NCBI GenBank assembly: GCA_900772745.1
Contig: CAAGRV010000086.1
Location: forward strand, 1-7,130
Length of the DNA stretch: 7,130 nt
DNA from: Clostridia bacterium
Lineage (GTDB): Bacteria; Bacillota; Clostridia; Christensenellales; UBA3700
Reading direction: 5' to 3'
Positions 6,595-7,130 of the stretch are shown here, in pieces. Position 1 is the stretch's first letter, and each line of letters starts with the position of its first letter. The notes under the pieces are model-generated. The model was not told the origin of the DNA. It did no database searches and saw only the letters and a list, made by a program, of their open reading frames with translations. Both the position numbers and the translations under genes were made by a program.

Positions 6595-6600
6595 GAGGGA
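6593..6600 (+). promoter_or_regulatory. Perfect Shine-Dalgarno site of sigE overlapping the spoIIGA stop
   Basis: AGGAGGGA begins within the TAG stop of spoIIGA (6592-6594), with AGGAGG ending 4 nt before ATG 6603. It is the strongest ribosome binding site in the window. It fixes the sigE start and suggests tight translational linkage between the protease and its substrate. Confidence 0.85.
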
Positions 6601-6602
6601 GT

Positions 6603-7130
6603 ATGTTTAAGAAATTTTTTGATTGGCTAGCAAAATTGTTTGGGGTGGGAGCGAGTGTTGATTATATCGGCGGTGGCGAAGTATTGCCCAATCCGCTCGA
6701 GAGCGAAGAAGAAAGCGAGGCTATCCTAGCTATGGAAAAGGGCGACGAAAAAGCACGTGATAAACTCATTGAACACAACTTGCGTTTGGTAATTTATATT
6801 GCCAAAAAATTCGACAATACGGGCATAGAACTAGATGACCTAATATCTGTGGGCACGATTGGACTTATCAAAGCGGTGGGCAGTTTCAATTCGTCCAAAC
6901 AAATAAAGTTGGCTACCTATGCGTCGAGGTGTATAGAAAACGAAATTCTTATGCACTTGCGCAAGACTACAAAATCACGCAATGACGTGTCGTTGGACGA
7001 GCCACTCAACGTCGATTGGGACGGCAATGCGCTGTTGCTCTCTGACGTGTTGGGGACGGATAGTGAAGATGGTATAATCACAGATGATAATAATATTATC
7101 GGTTTTGTTCATGGAACTGCATTTGGTGAT
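6603..7130 (+). CDS. sigE: Pro-sigma-E N-terminal part, possibly interrupted near the window end
   Basis: Sigma-E is the early mother-cell sporulation sigma factor, made as an inactive precursor. The first 20 or so residues (MFKKFFDWLAKLFGVG...) form an amphipathic, hydrophobic pro-sequence. Cleavage is expected near D20-Y21, where YIGGGEVLPNPL aligns with the B. subtilis processing site region. Region 2 is complete: NLRLVIYIAKKF (59-70), DLISVGTIGLIKAV (79-92), and KLATYASRCIENEILMHLRK (102-121) for -10 recognition and melting. DEPLNVDWDGNALLLSDVLG (132-151) is diagnostic of sigma-E rather than sigma-K. From about residue 163 (7089 on) the expected charged region-3 helix (VDKKLL-like) is replaced by NNIIGFVHGTAFGD, which does not fit the family. 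No shifted frame restores it. The window ends in frame, so regions 3 and 4 are not seen. The gene may be interrupted, fused or simply divergent here. Confidence 0.9.
   Translation, partial: MFKKFFDWLAKLFGVGASVDYIGGGEVLPNPLESEEESEAILAMEKGDEKARDKLIEHNLRLVIYIAKKFDNTGIELDDLISVGTIGLIKAVGSFNSSKQIKLATYASRCIENEILMHLRKTTKSRNDVSLDEPLNVDWDGNALLLSDVLGTDSEDGIITDDNNIIGFVHGTAFGD
7086..7100. repeat. Perfect 7-1-7 inverted repeat at the sigE breakpoint
   Basis: GATAATA (7086-7092) and TATTATC (7094-7100) are exact reverse complements around a single A. The repeat starts at the codon for residue 162, where similarity to sigma-E stops. It could be a recombination or insertion site for an intervening element. 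It is very AT-rich, so a chance palindrome is possible. Confidence 0.55.
7089..7130 (+). mobile_element. Possible left end of an intervening element inside sigE
   Basis: The 14 residues encoded here do not resemble sigma-E, although the 160 before them do. VHGTAFGD lines up with the LAGLIDADG homing-endonuclease motif (hydrophobic-x-Gly-x-x-x-Gly/Ala-Asp-Gly), with the final Gly expected just outside the window. If real, the frame may read into a homing endonuclease of an intron or other inserted element. A complete intein is unlikely to start here because no splicing block lies between sigma-E and the motif. The evidence is short and the call is tentative. Confidence 0.3.

Noticed and set aside
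7083..7130. A simple one-base frameshift in sigE
   Set aside because: Neither alternative forward frame yields the expected region-3 sequence. One has stop codons and the other reads IIILSVLFMELHLV. The MEL resemblance to a later sigma-E motif is too short and too early to be convincing.

Overview
The window is a chromosomal stretch of an endospore-forming Firmicute lineage, probably an uncultured clostridial relative. It carries the end of a division and cell-wall (dcw) cluster joined to the sporulation pair spoIIGA-sigE, an order typical of spore-forming Firmicutes. Base composition leans to A+T. All genes lie on the + strand.

Layout. Positions 1-111 hold the C-terminal tail of an unidentified gene. 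It is followed by ftsW (115-1221, lipid II polymerase), murA (1240-2493, first committed step of peptidoglycan synthesis) and a divIB/ftsQ-type gene (2525-3256). These are tightly spaced, each with its own Shine-Dalgarno site, and read as one operon. Gap 3257-3354 holds two hairpins, the second a probable terminator, then a near-consensus promoter. The next unit is ftsA (3355-4497) and ftsZ (4510-5760), closed by a strong intrinsic terminator (5777-5807). An extended -10 promoter then starts spoIIGA (5833-6594) and sigE (6603 to beyond the window end).

How the genes work together. MurA makes the precursor, FtsW polymerises lipid II at the septum, and DivIB/FtsQ, FtsA and FtsZ build and anchor the divisome. 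In sporulation the membrane protease SpoIIGA cleaves the pro-sequence from pro-sigma-E, which then runs mother-cell transcription. FtsZ assembly and sigma-E activation are both tied to the asymmetric septum.

Points of interest. (1) The sigE reading frame matches the family closely up to about residue 162. It then changes abruptly, at a perfect 7-1-7 inverted repeat, into a sequence unlike sigma-E. The last residues resemble a LAGLIDADG homing-endonuclease motif, so sigE may be interrupted by a mobile or intervening element that continues outside the window. (2) ftsA and spoIIGA, the first genes of their units, lack a Shine-Dalgarno site. Each has a -10 hexamer ending exactly 6 nt before its ATG, which predicts leaderless mRNAs. 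Every downstream gene in the window has a Shine-Dalgarno site. (3) murG is absent between ftsW and murA. (4) FtsA has a degenerate second phosphate motif.
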